From assembly GCF_022267555.1 (NCBI RefSeq), contig NZ_CP073586.1:558001-622000 (forward strand): DNA of 64,000 nt. The letters are read 5' to 3'. Source of the stretch: Proteiniphilum propionicum (GTDB lineage: Bacteria; Bacteroidota; Bacteroidia; Bacteroidales; Dysgonomonadaceae). Positions 61,565 through 64,000 of this stretch are shown piece by piece. The position numbers and the translations under genes were made by a program. Under the pieces are notes generated by a model. The model saw only the letters and a program-made list of their open reading frames with translations. It made no database searches and was not told the DNA's origin. Each line of letters begins with the position of its first letter. Position 1 is the first letter of the stretch.

Positions 61565-64000
61565 CTATTTTCCTTCAAATTCTTGTTGTTGCCGTTCTAC
61601 CTCTTTCAGCTTATATTGCCTCAGTTCGGTTTCCAGCTCCGTCACTTTCCGTGAAAGATCTTCTGTGTCATTGTTTTTATCAACGTTCACTACACTTAAC
61701 GAAACGCTTGCTGAAGCCCTGCCCTCTTCGCTGTATATCATACGATCTTTCGCTGGAACTGTTTCAAATATCAACTCTCCCGCTGCAGGCGTGTGGACAC
61801 CTTCATCAATAACCGATGCCCTGACCTTTATTAATCCCGGTTTCAAAGTAGACCGGATAAGCACCGGGGCTGTTCCCCATTCCACTTTGCGCGGATTGGC
61901 CTCACTTTCAGGGCCGCCCAATATTTCTCCTTCGCCCTCAACCTCAAAACGGATTGATGAATTGTTCAACCTTTTCACATTACCCTCTGCATCGGTAACC
62001 GAAGCGACCACAGTCACAAAATCTGAACCGTTTGCTTCAGGAGCGACACCCTTGTTTTCAAGAGTAAGCACTATTTTAGCGGGCCGAAGAGCTGGTTTCT
62101 TCAAATACCGCGCAACCACTTTTCCATTGATCAACCCTTCAGCAATCATGTTGGCATCAGCCGCATTATTCTTTCGGTACAGTTCCTTCATATCCATAAA
62201 ATCGAACACATCTTTGAACACCACCACCGGATGCGGCATTTTCATCCCCAAATCTGCAGGTTTCTGAACCAATGTGTCTTTTCCCAAGACAATCAATCGG
62301 ACCTCATCGCAGTTTGTAAAAACGGTTACATCTTTTTCTGAAAAAGGAGTCATCTCATGAGCAATATATACCATCGGGAGATTTTTATCACTGACATCAC
62401 GCTGGCTTGCGAACAGGTAATACGAATACTTTGGTTGTCGGAAAACATCAGCTATACCTCCGTAAAACGGATCGGGATGATAACCCCGCTGGTGATCGAA
62501 CGAATGCCATAAAGCTCCTCCAACATGCTGGCGGGGTGCTTGATATAATGCTTCCCAACAGGTATACAAATAATCAGGATTGGAATAATGCTTTACCTGC
62601 ACTAACTGAGCATGCTCGCCCCAGCCGCGACTCACCCGGCTCGGGGAATTGTGAGAATTCCAGTTGTCTACGCAGTCGCCCCACTCACGGTTGAAGAAAC
62701 AGCGATCCTCCTTTTCGTAATCGAGTGACATCTTTTTAACATTTTCAGGCGTATTGTCGTACTTGTAATCCCAAAAGCCATACTGAAAAGGATGCGAATA
62801 TATCACATCGAAATTCTCCTGCCCCCTGGCTTCCCAGTCGCACACTGTAAAAACTCCCTGCCCGGGGCATTCTTCATGTACAATATTGTGCACAATCCGG
62901 GCAAAATCGACTGGGTACCATGTTTCATTAAGAATAGGTTCCCACATCAGTACACAAGGGTGATTCCGGTCGCGGCGGACCATGTTTCGTATATCTTCGT
63001 AAATTCGTTCGGCAAAGATCGGTTTATCGTTCCAGAACTGCCAGCCTGGCGTGGCCACAATATAAAAGAGCCCGAGTGCATCGCATGCATCCATAAATGC
63101 AGGATCGACAGGGTAATGAGCTGCGCGTACAATATCACAGCCTGCCTCTTTCAGTATGCATGCATCGAGCCACTGCCCCAGGTTGGGGAGCGCATTACCC
63201 ACATAGGCATGATCCTGGTGACGGTTTGCCCCTACCAGCTTGCCCTGATAGGGTTCGTTGTTAAGGTAGAATCCATCTTTTCCCCTGAAATCAATTATCC
63301 TGACCCCCACTTTTGTTGCAACGCCGTCTAAAGACTGCTTCTTTTTATTCAGGACCAGCACTTCAAGCTTGTAGAGATATGGATCATCCGGTGTCCATAA
63401 CTTTGCTCCTTTTATCTTGATCTCCCTGCTGATGGTTGCCGAAGAGCCAGCACCAATTTCCAACGGAACGGAAGAGCGTGAAACAACCTCCCCCTCGGCA
63501 CTCTTAAGAACCAGCTGAACAAGTACGTTTTCATCTATCTTAGCCTCATTCCGTATATCAGCTTGTACATTAATAACAGCTTCATTATCCGAGATAGAAG
63601 AAGTACGGGCAAAGAGCCCTCCACCAGCTACCTTGCGCGCGCGATTAGCATCACTCACGTAGATATGGTTGGTGGCAATAAGCCAGACATCGCGGTAAAT
63701 TCCACCGAAGTACGAGAAATCGAGTACATCCTGAGCTTTGCCAGGAGGATAATCCGGATCGTTGCTGTTGTCTGCCCAAACGGCCAGAACATGTTTTTCA
63801 CCGGCTTTCACTTTTCCTGTAAGCTCGACCGAGAACGGCAGGTAACCTCCAAAATGTTCCCCAAGTAGCTCGCCATCGAGCCATACCTTGCATTTACCCA
63901 TCACGGCTTCGAAATAGAGGTTCAGAACTTTACCTTCAATTGACGGGTCTATGGTGAAATGTTTCCGGTACCAGGCTTCTCCCTGGTAGTTATTACAACC
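61565..64000 (-). CDS. Glycoside hydrolase family 2 (beta-galactosidase-like), 5' end outside window
   Basis: At least 811 residues; the frame is open to the right edge, so the true start lies outside (translation of the last 96 bases continues NYQGEAWYRKHFTIDP into the GH2 fold, making the GTG/ATG near 63904 only an internal codon). Order: sugar-binding domain (CKVWLDGELLGEHFGGYLPF), Ig-like domain, then TIM barrel: ANRHQDHAYVGNALP, DIVRAAHYPVDPAFMDACD, acid/base Glu in WEPILNETWYP, nucleophile Glu candidate in FNREWGDCVDNW, GGALWHSFDHQRGYHPDPF. C-terminal domain DUF4982-like/Ig (LTLENKGVAPEANGSDFVTVVA). It ends with a ~35-residue charged coiled coil (LSRKVTELETELRQYKLKEVERQQQEF). Target probably galactoside ends of glycans. 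Confidence 0.9.
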   Translation of the reverse strand, partial: GCNNYQGEAWYRKHFTIDPSIEGKVLNLYFEAVMGKCKVWLDGELLGEHFGGYLPFSVELTGKVKAGEKHVLAVWADNSNDPDYPPGKAQDVLDFSYFGGIYRDVWLIATNHIYVSDANRARKVAGGGLFARTSSISDNEAVINVQADIRNEAKIDENVLVQLVLKSAEGEVVSRSSVPLEIGAGSSATISREIKIKGAKLWTPDDPYLYKLEVLVLNKKKQSLDGVATKVGVRIIDFRGKDGFYLNNEPYQGKLVGANRHQDHAYVGNALPNLGQWLDACILKEAGCDIVRAAHYPVDPAFMDACDALGLFYIVATPGWQFWNDKPIFAERIYEDIRNMVRRDRNHPCVLMWEPILNETWYPVDFARIVHNIVHEECPGQGVFTVCDWEARGQENFDVIYSHPFQYGFWDYKYDNTPENVKKMSLDYEKEDRCFFNREWGDCVDNWNSHNSPSRVSRGWGEHAQLVQVKHYSNPDYLYTCWEALYQAPRQHVGGALWHSFDHQRGYHPDPFYGGIADVFRQPKYSYYLFASQRDVSDKNLPMVYIAHEMTPFSEKDVTVFTNCDEVRLIVLGKDTLVQKPADLGMKMPHPVVVFKDVFDFMDMKELYRKNNAADANMIAEGLINGKVVARYLKKPALRPAKIVLTLENKGVAPEANGSDFVTVVASVTDAEGNVKRLNNSSIRFEVEGEGEILGGPESEANPRKVEWGTAPVLIRSTLKPGLIKVRASVIDEGVHTPAAGELIFETVPAKDRMIYSEEGRASASVSLSVVNVDKNNDTEDLSRKVTELETELRQYKLKEVERQQQEFEGK

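Noticed and set aside
1-64000. tRNA, rRNA and CRISPR arrays
   Set aside because: No T-loop-like GGTTCGAATCC with cloverleaf partner, no rRNA stretches and no spaced direct repeats were found on reading.

Overview
The window looks like a chromosomal segment of an anaerobic member of the Bacteroidales. The evidence is three SusC-type receptor/lipoprotein-centred carbohydrate loci (two with SusD), Bacteroidetes-type -7 promoter boxes (TAnnTTTG), few Shine-Dalgarno sequences, an [FeFe] hydrogenase operon with DRTGG/HATPase partners, and many lipoproteins and Tat-like signal peptides. A Dysgonomonadaceae-like fermenter (Proteiniphilum/Petrimonas type) is my guess; nothing in the window proves the genus.

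Layout. (1) 1-6555, minus strand: a trimeric NAD(P)-linked [FeFe] hydrogenase operon (HydC/NuoE-like, HydB/NuoF-like fused to a GltD-type flavoprotein, HydA), followed by a second small unit with a DRTGG-domain protein and an anti-sigma-type HATPase running off the left edge. (2) 6991-16523, plus strand: housekeeping genes lysS, gpsA, pgi, a HAD phosphatase, nadE, then a sugar-kinase/RapZ-C fusion next to a MurU-like nucleotidyltransferase, probably a cell-wall amino-sugar recycling pair. (3) 17280-27271: utilisation locus A (SusC, SusD, DUF5018-like lipoprotein, two GHL10 lipoproteins, a decayed metallophosphoesterase). (4) 27617-33374: a frameshifted Gfo/Idh/MocA oxidoreductase, a sugar isomerase/epimerase lipoprotein, an N-acylglucosamine 2-epimerase-family protein and a DUF4855 protein. 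(5) 33863-52342: utilisation locus B (SusC, SusD, DUF5018-like lipoprotein, remnant of GHL10, intact metallophosphoesterase, acetyl esterase, two DUF4434 proteins, phosphodiester glycosidase, FAD oxidoreductase, PIG-L deacetylase, SGNH hydrolase, sugar porter). (6) 52729-58184: a sialic acid operon (NanS-NanM fusion, NanT-like MFS carrier, NanA lyase). (7) 58555-61355: a BACON/discoidin/M60 mucin-type peptidase split by a 2-nt frameshift. (8) 61565-64000, minus strand: a GH2 glycosidase cut by the right edge.

How it fits together. Loci A and B share the same gene order, and each has lost the piece the other keeps: A keeps GHL10 and has a broken phosphoesterase, B keeps the phosphoesterase and has only a GHL10 C-terminal scrap. 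This suggests a duplicated locus decaying reciprocally. The enzyme set (phosphodiester alpha-GlcNAcase family, phosphoesterase, PIG-L deacetylase, O-acetyl esterases, GlcNAc/ManNAc epimerase family, sialate esterase, mutarotase, lyase, M60 peptidase) points to host-type or microbial glycans rich in acetylated amino sugars, possibly with phosphodiester links. No local regulator (HTCS, SusR, ECF sigma/anti-sigma) is seen.

The least expected structure is a four-copy family of ~111-bp non-coding elements (980-1090, 48399-48510, 52414-52524, 58320-58429). They have TGAGTC-type inverted ends, and three of the four copies are flanked by 4-bp target duplications: a MITE-like element, all copies intergenic.
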